A stretch of 64,000 bases of DNA from CF-162 sp040882565. GTDB taxonomy: Bacteria; Chloroflexota; Dehalococcoidia; SM23-28-2; RBG-16-64-32. Both the position numbers and the translations under genes were made by a program. Positions 13,730 to 23,500 of this stretch are shown here, piece by piece. The first letter of the stretch is position 1, and every line of letters starts with the position of its first letter. The stretch lies in assembly GCA_040882565.1 (NCBI GenBank), contig JBBEAZ010000015.1:62001-126000 (forward strand), written 5' to 3'. The notes under the pieces are model-generated. The model was not told the origin of the DNA, searched no databases, and saw only the letters and a program-made list of their open reading frames with translations.

Positions 13730-15940
13730 GTGCGTCTTGACCTGAGCACCGAATCGTTCGCCGCCGCGAGCGCGCGCCACCCCTGGACCGTCATCGGCAT
13801 CTGGATCGGGATTTTCGCGGTGGCGATCTTCCTCATCGCCACGCTCCTTTCCGACGCCCTGACCACCGAGATCGCCCTCACCAACAACCCCGAGTCACAG
13901 CGCGCCGACGACATCCTCGAGGCGTGGCGCGGCGAGGACCACGACGACGAGATCATCATCGTCCAATCGGCAGATCTCACCGTCGACGACCCCGCCTTTC
14001 AGTCTCACGTCGAAGCCATCTACAACGATCTCTCAGCGCTGCCTGACGACGTCATCATCGGCGGCGCCAACTTCTACCAGAGCGGCGATGAGACGCTCGT
14101 CTCCGCCGACCGTCACACGACGATCATGCCCTTCCAGATGGCCGGCGACGAACTGGACGCCGACGATCACATCGAAGACGTCCGGAACGTCGTCGACGAC
14201 GCCAACGCAGACGGCTTCCAGGTCCACGTTGCCGGTGGCGCCAGCATCAACTTCGACATCCAGCACCAGGCCGAGAAGGACCTCCAGACCGGCGAGGCGA
14301 TCGGCGTCCCGATCGCGCTTCTTGTACTCCTCCTCGTCTTCGGCGCGCTCACCGCGGCGTTCATTCCGCTGGTCCTTGGCATCTTCTCGATCGTCGTCGC
14401 CGTCGGCCTCACGGCCCTTTTCGGCCAGGGCTTCCAGTTCTCCTTCTTCGTCGTCAACGTCATCACGATGATGGGCCTCGCCGTCGGCATCGACTACTCG
14501 CTCTTTATCGTCTCCCGCTACCGCGAGGAGCGCATCACCGGCATCGAGAAGATCGAGGCGATCCGCGCCGCCGGCGCCACCGCCAGCCGCGCCGTCTTCT
14601 TCAGCGGCATGACCGTCGTCTTTGCCCTCTTCGGCATGCTCCTCGTTCCCTCCACCATCTTCCGCAGCCTCGGCGCCGGCGCCATCATCGTCGTCATTGT
14701 CTCCGTCCTCGTCTCCCTGACGCTTCTGCCCGCGATCCTCGGCCTCCTCGGCGACCGCGTCAACTCGCTGCGCGTCCCCTTCGTCGGCCGCTCTCTCGAC
14801 AAGGTCGACCACGAGCGCACCGGCGGCTTCTGGGACCGCATCAGCCGCACCGTCATGCGCTACCCCGTCGTCAGCCTGATCGTCGGCAGCGCTATCATGC
14901 TCGCCCTGGCCGTTCCCTACCTCGACATCAACCCCGGCTCGGCCGGCGTCAGCACGCTCCCCCGCAGCACGCACTCGTACGAGGCCTTCACCTTGCTCCG
15001 CGAAGAGTTCAACTTCGGCCTCATCAGCCCCACCGAAATCGTCATCCACGACGGCGATATCACCCGCCCCGACGTGGACGCCGGGATCGATCGCCTCTCC
15101 GAGCGTCTCGCCGAGGACCCGCTCTTCGGCCCGCCCACGTTCGAGGCCAGTCCCGACAGCTCGACCGGGCTCCTCTCCGTCAACGTCAACGCCGACCCCA
15201 ACAGCGACGAGGCCGTGGACGCCGTCCGCAATCTGCGCGACGAACTCATCCCCGAAGCGTTCAGCGGCGTCGATGCGGAGGTCCTCGTCACCGGCGTCAC
15301 CGCCGGCAGCATCGACTACTACGACACGACCTCCGACTACACGCCGGTGGTCATCATTTTCGTCCTCGCGCTCAGCTTCGTCCTCCTCACGATCGTCTTC
15401 CGCTCGATCGTCGTTCCCCTCAAGGCGATCGTCATGAACCTGCTCTCGGTCGGCGCTGCCTACGGCGCGCTCGTTCTGGTCTTCCAGAAGGGCGTCGGCA
15501 ACGAACTCTTCGGCTTCCAGCAAGTGGACGTCATCGAAGCCTGGGTGCCGTTGTGGACGTTCTCCATCCTCTTCGGGCTCTCAATGGACTACCACGTCTT
15601 CCTCCTCAGCCGTATCCGCGAGCGCTTCAACCGCACTCACGACAACCGCGAGTCCGTCGCCTTTGGCTTGCGCTCTACGGCCGGCATCATCACCGGCGCC
15701 GCGCTCATCATGGCCAGCGTCTTCATGGGCATCGCCCTCGGCGAGCTCGTCATGTTCCAGCAGATGGGATTCGGCCTCGCCGTCGCCGTCATGCTCGACG
15801 CCACGATCGTCCGTTCCGTGATCGTCCCCGCGGCCATGGAGCTGCTCGGCGACCGCAACTGGTACCTGCCTCCGGTGCTCCGCTGGCTCCCCGAGCTGCG
15901 CACCGAGGGTCCTGCTCGCGAAGTCCCCGAAGCGCGTTAG
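13730..15940 (+). CDS. MMPL family RND transporter
   Basis: A 736-residue transporter with two repeats of one helix, a large extracytoplasmic loop and five further helices. The MMPL hallmark GLAVGIDYSLFIVSRYREE is in the first half and the matching FGLSMDYHVFLLSRIRERF in the second half. The family exports lipids, pigments or drugs using the proton gradient; the substrate here is not known. Start is GTG 13730 after AGGAGAGG. A TTGACC at 13671 is a possible -35 element. Length is normal for the shorter, two-repeat bacterial members. The gene is followed head-to-head by a UspA gene on the other strand. Confidence 0.93.
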   Translation: MRLDLSTESFAAASARHPWTVIGIWIGIFAVAIFLIATLLSDALTTEIALTNNPESQRADDILEAWRGEDHDDEIIIVQSADLTVDDPAFQSHVEAIYNDLSALPDDVIIGGANFYQSGDETLVSADRHTTIMPFQMAGDELDADDHIEDVRNVVDDANADGFQVHVAGGASINFDIQHQAEKDLQTGEAIGVPIALLVLLLVFGALTAAFIPLVLGIFSIVVAVGLTALFGQGFQFSFFVVNVITMMGLAVGIDYSLFIVSRYREERITGIEKIEAIRAAGATASRAVFFSGMTVVFALFGMLLVPSTIFRSLGAGAIIVVIVSVLVSLTLLPAILGLLGDRVNSLRVPFVGRSLDKVDHERTGGFWDRISRTVMRYPVVSLIVGSAIMLALAVPYLDINPGSAGVSTLPRSTHSYEAFTLLREEFNFGLISPTEIVIHDGDITRPDVDAGIDRLSERLAEDPLFGPPTFEASPDSSTGLLSVNVNADPNSDEAVDAVRNLRDELIPEAFSGVDAEVLVTGVTAGSIDYYDTTSDYTPVVIIFVLALSFVLLTIVFRSIVVPLKAIVMNLLSVGAAYGALVLVFQKGVGNELFGFQQVDVIEAWVPLWTFSILFGLSMDYHVFLLSRIRERFNRTHDNRESVAFGLRSTAGIITGAALIMASVFMGIALGELVMFQQMGFGLAVAVMLDATIVRSVIVPAAMELLGDRNWYLPPVLRWLPELRTEGPAREVPEAR

Positions 15941-15945
15941 GTCCG

Positions 15946-16842
15946 CTATCCCGTAGGTCGCAATACCAGGCACGGCACGTCCGCGCACCGCCGGACCACG
16001 CCGTCCGCGACGCTCCCGAACGCCGCTCGCGCAACGCCACCGCGCCCGTTCGTCGCGATGGCGATCAGATCCGCGCCCGTCTCGTCCGCCGCGCGAATGA
16101 TCCCTTCGACAGCCGTGTCCAGGTTCACGACCATCGTCACCTCCACGCCGCGCGACTTCACGCCCTGCGCCGCCGTCGTCAGGATCTGCTTTGCCTGCTC
16201 CTGCAAGTCTTCCGCCACCTGGCCAATCGCTGCGGCGCCCGCCATCTCAAACCCCGGATAGGCAAACAGCGGCTGAACTGCGTGATAGAGCACAATCGAG
16301 GCGCCCATCGCCTTCGCGAACCCTTCCACCACCGGCAGAATGCTCTGGGCGGCCTCCGAGCCGTCCAGCGGCACGAGTATCTTCTTGATCACTGGCCCCG
16401 GCGCGCCCTTGTCCTCGCCTGACTTCGGCCGGATCACCAGGACCGGCACCTTTGATTCCTCCAGCAGCTTCGTAGCCGTGCTCCCGAACAGCCATCGCGC
16501 CAGCCCGGACCGTCCGTGCGTGGCAATCGCCAGCAAGTCTGCCTTCTCCTCATTCACGGCAGCGAGCACTGCCTCAGCGGCATCGCCCTCGACCAGCTTG
16601 GTCGTCACCTTCTGGCTGTCGGCCCCGGCGGCCTTCCGCGCCTGTTCCAGGTACTCAGTCGCGACCTCAGACTCGCGCTCCATCACCTGTAGGTTGAGCG
16701 TCGCGTCCCAGACGCCCACTTGCTCCACCGCCGTCACGAACAGCAACTCGCCGCCCGAGTGTTTGGCGATCTCCGCCGCGAACGGGATCACGGTTTCGGC
16801 CGTCTCCGACCCGTCAAGGGGCACGACTATCTTCTTGAACAC
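15946..16842 (-). CDS. Tandem universal stress protein (UspA)
   Basis: A 298-residue protein made of two UspA domains (about 1-140 and 150-298). Each has the N-terminal strand KKI-V-PLDGSE and the nucleotide-binding loop: ATHGRSGLARWLFGST in the first and ATNGRGGVARAAFGSV in the second, matching G-x9-G-S of ATP-binding Usp proteins with Ala for the first Gly. GTG 16842 is preceded by GGAGGTGTCCC, a strong ribosome site. Likely a cytoplasmic ATP-binding stress protein. It is monocistronic and convergent with the MMPL gene. Confidence 0.93.
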   Translation of the reverse strand: MFKKIVVPLDGSETAETVIPFAAEIAKHSGGELLFVTAVEQVGVWDATLNLQVMERESEVATEYLEQARKAAGADSQKVTTKLVEGDAAEAVLAAVNEEKADLLAIATHGRSGLARWLFGSTATKLLEESKVPVLVIRPKSGEDKGAPGPVIKKILVPLDGSEAAQSILPVVEGFAKAMGASIVLYHAVQPLFAYPGFEMAGAAAIGQVAEDLQEQAKQILTTAAQGVKSRGVEVTMVVNLDTAVEGIIRAADETGADLIAIATNGRGGVARAAFGSVADGVVRRCADVPCLVLRPTG

Positions 16843-16962
16843 GGGACACCTCCAGTGCTGGTCGCTCAGCGGCTACCCCATATGTAGCACCGCCGCCGGG
16901 CTGTGGCCAGTCTGCCAGGTGTCGCCTGCGCTCGTGCCGTCTGGCACTACTGAATCGCGCCG

Positions 16963-17193
16963 CTATTGGGGCAGAAGCGTCGGGCGGGCCAATCCCGTCC
17001 GATCGTCGCTTGCCCACCGCGTCAGCCGCCCAATCTTGTTAGCCGGCTCTGCCCGCGCATTACACTGCAGGCACGTGTAGAACTCACCAGAGAAGTCAGA
17101 CCGAAACTCGAGGTCCCCCAGGCAATGCGAGCAGCACTTGAGCAATAGGGCAAGGTCAATCGCCTTGCGCGCCCGCTGAGGGAGGTAACGCAT
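16963..17193 (-). CDS. Small zinc-ribbon protein
   Basis: A 76-residue protein with two Cys pairs, CSHC and CLQC, spaced as in a zinc ribbon (CSHCLGDLEFRSDFSGEFY then TCLQCNARA). The N-terminal helix is basic. The ATG at 17193 follows GGAGAA. Small zinc-ribbon proteins of this layout are common as unknowns; a nucleic-acid or protein contact role is possible. No partner is evident from context. Confidence 0.72.
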   Translation of the reverse strand: MRYLPQRARKAIDLALLLKCCSHCLGDLEFRSDFSGEFYTCLQCNARAEPANKIGRLTRWASDDRTGLARPTLLPQ

Positions 17194-17520
17194 ACTGTTC
17201 TCCTTCGCTAGCGGACCAGCGCGTTGCGGCGCGGGTCCCTCTCAGTGGCCTGCGGGGTTAGCTGTCGGGTTAGGGCTGAGAGGTCACTGCCCTTCCACAT
17301 TTCGGCGGATTAACCCCGGTGGGCTGTGGGTCCCCCGCTCCTCCGGTTCGCCGGAGGATTCGGCCAATCCCTACAATAGCCCAATGCGGAAGCCTGTCAA
17401 CGGAATTGAGGTTACAGAAACATTTAGGTCTGGTTACGCCGCTTTGACGGTTGTGTATCGCGCCCGATATTCTTGCCCCATAGCCCGCAGGTCGCGGACC
17501 TGCCCGAAGGAGTGTGCCCA
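17194..17520. other. Intergenic region with a structured hairpin
   Basis: 327 bp between the divergent zinc-ribbon and oxidoreductase genes. It contains the UUCG-loop hairpin at 17339-17358 and other GC-rich inverted segments. No gene seen; promoters for both flanking genes must lie here. Confidence 0.5.
17339..17358. other. Eight-pair stem with UUCG tetraloop
   Basis: TCCTCCGG-TTCG-CCGGAGGA, a perfect stem capped by the very stable UUCG loop when transcribed rightward. It is not followed by a T-run. It could belong to a 5' leader RNA of the downstream oxidoreductase gene, or act as a processing site. Confidence 0.5.
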
Positions 17521-18438
17521 TTGAGAGTCTCGATCTTCCATGGCGGCAGCGCCGACGTCGATAGTCACGTCCAGGCCGCTGTCGACGCCGAGAACGACGG
17601 CTTCGACGGCTACTGGTACCCCCAGATCTTCGGCCCCGAGGTGCTCACCATCATCGCCCTCGCCGGCCAGAAGACCAGCCGCATCGAGTTCGGCACCTGC
17701 GTCGTCCCAACCTACACCCGTCACCCCACCATCATGGCTCAGCAGGCGCTCACAACGCAGGCCGCCGCTGGCGGTCGCTTCAACCTCGGCCTCGGCCTCT
17801 CGCACGCCCCGGTCGTCGAGTCCATGTGGGGGCTCTCCTACGAACGCCCCGCCGTCCACATGCGCGAGTACCTCTCCGTTCTCCAGCCCCTCCTCACCGA
17901 GGGCCGCGTCTCATTCAGCGGCGAGATGTTCAAGGTCAACGCCCAGGTCTCCGTGCCGGCCCCGAAGCCACCGCCAGTGCTTATCGCCGCGCTCGCGCCT
18001 GTCATGCTCAAGATGGCCGGTGAGCGCACAGACGGCACCATCACCTGGATGGTCGGTCCCAGGACCCTGGAAACACACACCGTGCCACGCATCAACCGCG
18101 CTGCCGACGGCGCCGGCCGCCCTCACCCTCGCGTCGTCGTCGGCCTCCCGATCGCCGTCACCGACGACCCCGACGCCGCTCGCGAAAAAGCGGCCGCGAT
18201 GTTCATGATCTACGGCACTCTGCCAAACTACCAGCGCGTCCTCGGCATCGAAGGCGCAGCCGGCCCGAAAGACATCGCAATCGTCGGCAACGAGGCTCAG
18301 GTCGAGCAGCAGATCCGCGACGTCGCCTCAGCCGGCGCAACGGACCTCCTCGCCGCCTCCTTCCCCGTCGACGCGGACGCTAAACAATCCCTCGCCCGCA
18401 CCCGCGCCCTCCTCAAAAGCCTCATCGGCAAGGTCTAA
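17521..18438 (+). CDS. LLM class F420-dependent oxidoreductase
   Basis: A 305-residue luciferase-like monooxygenase-fold protein of the F420-dependent group. Typical segments are VSIFHGGSADVDS, DGYWYPQIFGPE, ALTTQAAAGGRFNLGLGLSH and LAPVMLKMAGERTDGTITW. It probably uses F420 or FMN to reduce or oxidise a small organic substrate in the cytoplasm. The start is TTG 17521, eight bases after AAGGAG; a longer frame upstream lacks family similarity. It stands alone on this strand, followed by a long hairpin at 18480. Confidence 0.88.
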   Translation: MRVSIFHGGSADVDSHVQAAVDAENDGFDGYWYPQIFGPEVLTIIALAGQKTSRIEFGTCVVPTYTRHPTIMAQQALTTQAAAGGRFNLGLGLSHAPVVESMWGLSYERPAVHMREYLSVLQPLLTEGRVSFSGEMFKVNAQVSVPAPKPPPVLIAALAPVMLKMAGERTDGTITWMVGPRTLETHTVPRINRAADGAGRPHPRVVVGLPIAVTDDPDAAREKAAAMFMIYGTLPNYQRVLGIEGAAGPKDIAIVGNEAQVEQQIRDVASAGATDLLAASFPVDADAKQSLARTRALLKSLIGKV

Positions 18439-18479
18439 CACGGGCTCAGCAACGCGTGCGCCGACGTACCATCCCGTAG

Positions 18480-18541
18480 GGGCGTAGCAACCGTCCAATA
18501 CGCGCGCCGAACGGGATCACGCCTTCGCGGTTGCTACGCCC
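18480..18541. repeat. Long inverted repeat after the LLM gene
   Basis: GGGCGTAGCAACCG (18480-18493) is perfectly complementary to CGGTTGCTACGCCC (18528-18541) across a 34-base loop. It sits 42 bases after the stop codon. It may be a mobile-type palindromic repeat or a transcript 3'-end structure. Confidence 0.75.
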
Positions 18542-18589
18542 AAGACGCCCCGCCTCGCGACCACGCCTCGCCCTCCCGGCCAGCGCAAC

Positions 18590-18632
18590 GTTCCCTGAGG
18601 AACGAAGGGCCCCGGCGCAGCGAAGGCGAGCA
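18590..18632. repeat. Dispersed intergenic repeat, family D copy 2
   Basis: GTTCCCTGAGGAAC then GAAG, and after a short gap CGGCGCAGCGAAGGCGAGCA, as in the copy at 13205-13270 but with a shorter inner segment. Confidence 0.7.
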
Positions 18633-18674
18633 TCAGCCCAACACCACGCTCCGCCGCACTACACTCGCGGCTCG

Positions 18675-19513
18675 CTATCGCAATCCCGCCCCGCCATCCA
18701 CACTCAAAATCTGCCCCGTCACATACCCCGCCTCCGGCGAAGCCAGGTACGCCACCGCAGAAGCGATCTCCTCCGTCGTCGCCTGCCGCCCCAGCGGCAC
18801 GAAGTTGCCGATGCTCCCCTTCACCGCCTCGAACGGGATACCCAACCGTCCCGCCGTCCGCCGGAACGTGCCGTCCATCATGTCGGTGTCCGTGCTCCCC
18901 GGCAGCACCGCGTTCACCGTCACCTTGTGCGGCGCCAGCTCCAGCGCCAGCATCTGCGTCAGCCCGTTGACCGCGAACTTAGCCGGCGTATAGCCGCCGT
19001 ACTGCGGCTGCGCCTTCGCGCCAGCCAGCGATGAGATGTTGACGATCCGGCCGCCCACACCCTGCTCGACGAAGAGACGAGCTGCTTCCTTGCAGCAGTG
19101 ATATACCCCGTTCAAGTTCACATCGATCTCCCGCCGCCACTCCTCGTCCTCCACCTCCCACAGGTTCTTCGCCCCCGCCACCAGCGCGATACCGGCATTG
19201 TTGACCAGAACATCGACGCGACCAAGCTGCGACACAGTCTCCGCAAACGTCCGGCGAACGTCCTCCGCATCCGTCACGTCGCAATCGATTGCAACGGCGC
19301 GCTTGCCCAGCGCCCGTATCCCCTCAGCTACCGACTCAACGCCCCGCCATCCGGCCTCTCTCTCCTGCTCCGGGAACGACTCAGGCGACCGCGGCGCCGC
19401 GCTCACACACACGTCCGCGCCGTCAACGCCAGCCGCATGGCTATCGCACGTCCAATTCCACGCATCCGCCCAGCGCCGGTAACGATCGCCACTTTCCCGT
19501 CGAGCGTGCCCAT
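18675..19513 (-). pseudogene. SDR family oxidoreductase, interrupted by a frameshift
   Basis: A short-chain dehydrogenase/reductase split by a single-base shift. The intact start is ATG 19513 after GGAGGA; it encodes MGTLDGKVAIVTGAGRM with the Rossmann glycine motif and reads on to MRLA. Near 19424-19430 the frame must shift: the old frame reaches a stop within a few codons, whereas the -1 frame continues GADVCVSAAPRS and runs through NNAG, the catalytic ISS and YTPAK, and SVDGGAGLR to the stop at 18675. Adding one G in the GGCGTTGAC stretch would restore a normal protein of about 279 residues. It may be a sequencing error or a real loss. It is divergent from the flavin reductase. Confidence 0.85.
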
Positions 19514-19604
19514 AACGATTCCTCCAAGGTTGACGAGGCGGCCTTCCGGATACGAGACTGCACCTCACCATCAGCCAACGCTTACTGGCTCTGGAGTCTA
19601 CCGC

Positions 19605-20102
19605 ATGACCACTACGCTCGACGCCACGGAATTCCGTAACGCCATGGCGCGTTTCGCCAGCGGCGTCACCATCGTCACCACCCACAACAGCGCCGGCGAG
19701 GCCGTCGGCTTCACCGCCAGCGCCTTCAGCTCGCTCTCGCTCGAACCGCCGCTGCTCCTTGTCTGCCTCCAGCGCGACGCCGATTGCTACCAGGCGTTCA
19801 TCGAGGCGGAGCACTTCGCCGTCAGCATCCTCGGTCACGGACAGAGCGCCATCGCCACCCGCTTCGCCACGAAGGCCATCGACAAGCTGGCCGGTACGCC
19901 CACCGTCCCCGGCCCCCACACCGGCTCCCCCCTCATCCCCGGCGGCGTCGCCCAGATCGAGTGCCGCATGTTCGGCCAGGCGCCAGGCGGCGATCACACC
20001 ATCCTCGTCGGTGAAGTGATCTTTGCTGACTGCGACGAAGAGCGCGAGCCGCTCGTCCACTTCAACCGCACGTTCGGCCGTTTCGCGCAGGGCGAAGAAT
20101 GA
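19605..20102 (+). CDS. Flavin reductase-like domain protein
   Basis: A 165-residue FMN-binding split-barrel protein of the flavin reductase group. Characteristic features: FRNAMARFASGVTIVTTH, the flavin contact TASAFSSLSLEPPLLLVCL, and AVSILGHGQS. Such proteins supply reduced flavin to a monooxygenase or act as small-molecule reductases. ATG 19605 is preceded by GGAG. Thirteen bases separate it from the EthD gene, so the two form an operon divergent from the damaged SDR gene, with a shared 91-bp promoter region. Confidence 0.9.
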   Translation: MTTTLDATEFRNAMARFASGVTIVTTHNSAGEAVGFTASAFSSLSLEPPLLLVCLQRDADCYQAFIEAEHFAVSILGHGQSAIATRFATKAIDKLAGTPTVPGPHTGSPLIPGGVAQIECRMFGQAPGGDHTILVGEVIFADCDEEREPLVHFNRTFGRFAQGEE

Positions 20103-20115
20103 CGGAGACACCAGC

Positions 20116-20484
20116 ATGATCAAGCTCGTCTTTTGCCTGCGTCGCCTGCCACACCTCACTCTCGACGAATTCCAGGCCTACTGGCGCGAAAAGCATGCTC
20201 CCCTCGTCGCCGGATACGCGGACACCCTCAAGATCCGTCGCTACGTCCAGGTGCACACGCGCGATCACCCCATCAACCAGGCAATGCATGCCTCCCGGCC
20301 AGGCCCGGAGCCCTTCGACGGCGTCGCCGAGCTCTGGTGGGACAGCATCGACGACCTCGCGGCCGGCGGCGCCACGCCCGAAGGACGCGAAGCGGCCAGA
20401 GCCCTCCTCGAAGACGAAAAGCGCTTCATCGACCTCACGCAGTCCCCTATCTGGATCGCCGAAGAGCACGCCGTCGTCGGCTAG
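20116..20484 (+). CDS. EthD domain-containing protein
   Basis: A 122-residue ferredoxin-like-fold protein of the EthD family (MIKLVFCLRRLPHLTLDEF, YWREKHAPLV). Family members accompany ether- or aromatic-degradation oxygenases. The ATG at 20116 has GGAG nearby. It is the last gene of the flavin reductase operon and is followed by a bidirectional terminator. Confidence 0.87.
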   Translation: MIKLVFCLRRLPHLTLDEFQAYWREKHAPLVAGYADTLKIRRYVQVHTRDHPINQAMHASRPGPEPFDGVAELWWDSIDDLAAGGATPEGREAARALLEDEKRFIDLTQSPIWIAEEHAVVG

Positions 20485-20495
20485 TCTCCATCCGC

Positions 20496-20536
20496 AATAG
20501 GAGAGAGCCCTCCGATATTCGGGGGGCTCTCCTATT
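20496..20536. terminator. Bidirectional terminator
   Basis: AATAGGAGAG and CTCTCCTATT pair over ten bases, extended by CCC/GGG inside, around a GATATTC loop. It lies between the convergent EthD gene and the giant surface protein gene, with A/T-rich flanks on both sides, so it can serve both transcripts. Confidence 0.8.
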
Positions 20537-20551
20537 ATGCCTTGTCGATTC

Positions 20552-23500
20552 TTAGCGGTTTCGCTTCAGCGCCAGCACACCAAACCCTGCGCCTGCGCAC
20601 ATCGCTGCCAGGCCAATCACCAGGATCCAGATCATCATCTCGCTCGTCGTCCCCGGAATGCCACCCGTCGGCGGGAACTGCGTCGGCGGTTTGGGCGTGG
20701 CCGTCGCCGGCAGCGCCGTTGGCGAAGGACTCGCCGTTGCCGTAGCCGTCGGTATAGCCGTCGGCGTCGGCGATGGCGTGTCCGTCGGGCTCGGTGTCGG
20801 CGAGTTTGTCGGTGACGGCGTCGGCGATGGCGTCGGTGATGGCGTGTCCGTCGGCGATGGCGTCGGGCTCGGCGTCGCCGTTGCCGGGATCAACGTCGGC
20901 GTCGGTGTCGGCGTCGGCGTTGGGGTTGGCGTCGGAGAAGGCGTCGGCGTTGGAGTCGGCGAGTTCGTAACAACCGGCGTTTCAGTCGGGATGAGCGAGT
21001 TGACGATCGTGCAGGCGCCGATGCTCAGGTTGTTGCTGCAGGTACCCGTCGAGTCATAACCTGCCGGGATTGGCAATTCAACCGCGGTGCACACCGGGTC
21101 GCCACCGGCGCCCGTAACCGTGAATACTGCCGGGTTGTTCTCGCTCGCAGTCTGCGAGGGCGGCGTCACGACTCCACTCTGGCAGGTGAGCTCGAACGTC
21201 ACCTGGTCGTCGCTGTTCGGCTGGAAGTCCTTGTGCACCAGGAAGGTGTCGATCGCCAGCTCATTTACGATGGTGCACTCGCCATCGCTGATCAGGGCGC
21301 CGCTGCACGTGCCACTGGACGTGTAGCCGGACGGGATCGGAGCCTCCGTCGCCACGCAGTTCGGATCGCCGGTGAAACCGGTGACCGTGAACGTAGCAGG
21401 CGATCCTTCCGATGCTGGCGCCGAGACCGGCGAGGCATTGCCAGTGGTGCAGACCAGACTTACGGTCACCTGCTGCGGGTCGTTATCCGTGAAGTCCTTG
21501 TGGACCACGAAGTCCGCCGTGTTTAGCGTGTTCTTGATCGTGCACACACCGGGGATCGACACGTCCACGCAGTTGCTCTGGTCGGCTGTGTAGCCTGTCG
21601 GGATCGGGTCTTCCGTCGCTGTGCATGTGGCTCCATCATCGTATCCGTTGACCGTGAATGTGGCCGGCGCGCCCTCAGCCGCGTCGTCGCTCGCTGGATC
21701 AGGCGTGCCGCTCGTGCACTGCAGCGTCACGTTCACGGAGGCGCCCGAGTCTGGATCGAAGTCCTTAATCACCTGGATGTCGCCCGAGCGCAGCACGTTC
21801 TCGATCTCACAGGTGCCAACCTCCAAGAGGGCCGCGCTGCACGTCCCGCTTGAGACATAACCTGCCGGGATCGGGAACTCCGTCGCTGTACAAGTCGGGT
21901 CGCCGGTGTAGCCGGTGACGTGGTAGGACTTCGGGTCGCCCTCAGCCACCTGCTGCATGCCGGTCGTCACCGTGCCGCTCGTGCATTGGACCGTCACGTC
22001 AACCGACATCGGGTTGTCGTCCGAGAAGTCCTTCGTCACCCTGAAGTCTGCTTCCTTCAACGTGTTGATGATCGTGCACGTCGTGGTGCTGTCGTGGACG
22101 ATCAACTTGCTAGCGCAGTCGGATTCGTCCTTCGTGTAGCCGTCTGGAGCTGCGCCCTCGGTTGCCGTGCAGGTTGCCCCGTCGTTGAAACCCGTAACCG
22201 TGAAGTTCGCCGGGTCGCTCTCGGACGCGCTCGTGTCGTCGTCGGTAACGTCGCCGCTGGTGCAGTTGATGGAGACCGTCACCTCGTCGGCGTTGTCGTC
22301 CGAGAAGTCCTTCTGGACGACGAACTGGGCGCTGCGCAGCGTGTTGGTGATCGTGCAGCCGCTGGTTCCGTCGATGCTGATCGCCACGGTGTCGCAGTCC
22401 GTCTGGTCGGCGATGTAGCCGGCCGGGATCGGGCTCTCGATCGCCGTGCATGTCGCCGGTACCGTGAACCCGGTTATTGTGAAGCTAGTCGTTACACCCT
22501 CGGTCACCGTTGCGGCGCCGGCCGGATTAGCCGCGCCACTGCTGCACGTCACCGTCACGTTGACGCTGCCGCCGGTCGTTGGGATGAAGTCCTTGTCGAC
22601 CTCGAAGGTCGCCGAGTTCAGGCTGTTCGTGATCGTGCAGGAGGCGCTGCCCGTTGGCGTCAACGTGACAGGAGTCGTGCAGCCACTCGCCGTGTAGCCG
22701 TCCGGCACAGGGCTCTCAGCCGCCGTACAAGTCGTGTCTGCAGCCAGGCCCGTGACCGAGAAGACGGCCGGCGCAGCCTCGCTTGCAGGCGCCGGGTTAG
22801 GCGCCTCGATCGTCCCGGCGTCGCAGGAGAGCGTCACTGAGACCGTTGTCGTGTCAGTCCCCGGCTTGTCCGTAAAGTCCTTGTTGACTGTGAACGTCGC
22901 CGCGTTCAGTGTGTTCACGATTGTGCACTCACCCGCGCTCAGCAGTGCCTGGCAGGTCCCGCTTGAGGACCAGCCCGGCGGAATCGGGGCCTCGGTCGCT
23001 GTGCAGGTCGGGTCACCGCTGAAGCCCTGGACATGCCATGACTGCGGGCCCGGCGCGCCCGCTTCCGAAATGTTCTGCGCGCCGGTCGTCACGACGCCAC
23101 TGGTGCAGCTCACCGTGACCGTCACCTCGCCGCCCGGGTTGTCAGGCACAAAGTTCTTGCGGACGCGGAAGTCGGCCTCGTTCAGCGTGTTGGTGATTGT
23201 GCATGAAGCGCTGCCGTTCGGCGTCAGCGTCACCGGCGTCGTGCACCCGCTCGCCGTGTAACCGTCTGGCACCGGGCTCTCGGCCGCCGTGCAGGTCGTG
23301 TCCGCCGCCAGACCGTCAACCGTGAAGACGGCCGGCGCAGCCTCGCTGGCGTTCTTCGGGTTCGGCCCCACAATCGCGCCGTCACCGCAGGTCAAGGTCA
23401 CGCTCACCGTCGTTGTGTCAGTTCCCGGCTTGTCCGTGAAGTCCTTGTTAACCGTGAACCCCGCGCTGTTCAGCGTGTTCGTGATTGTGCAAGAAGCGCT

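Noticed and set aside
14033..15523. A 496-codon minus-strand frame under the MMPL gene
   Set aside because: The translation is almost only Asp, Glu, Ala, Gly and Val, the usual shadow of a GC-rich gene; the plus-strand gene has clear family motifs.
19098..19604. N-terminal extension of the flavin reductase frame
   Set aside because: It is antisense to the SDR gene, and a ribosome site with a normal family N-terminus is present at ATG 19605.
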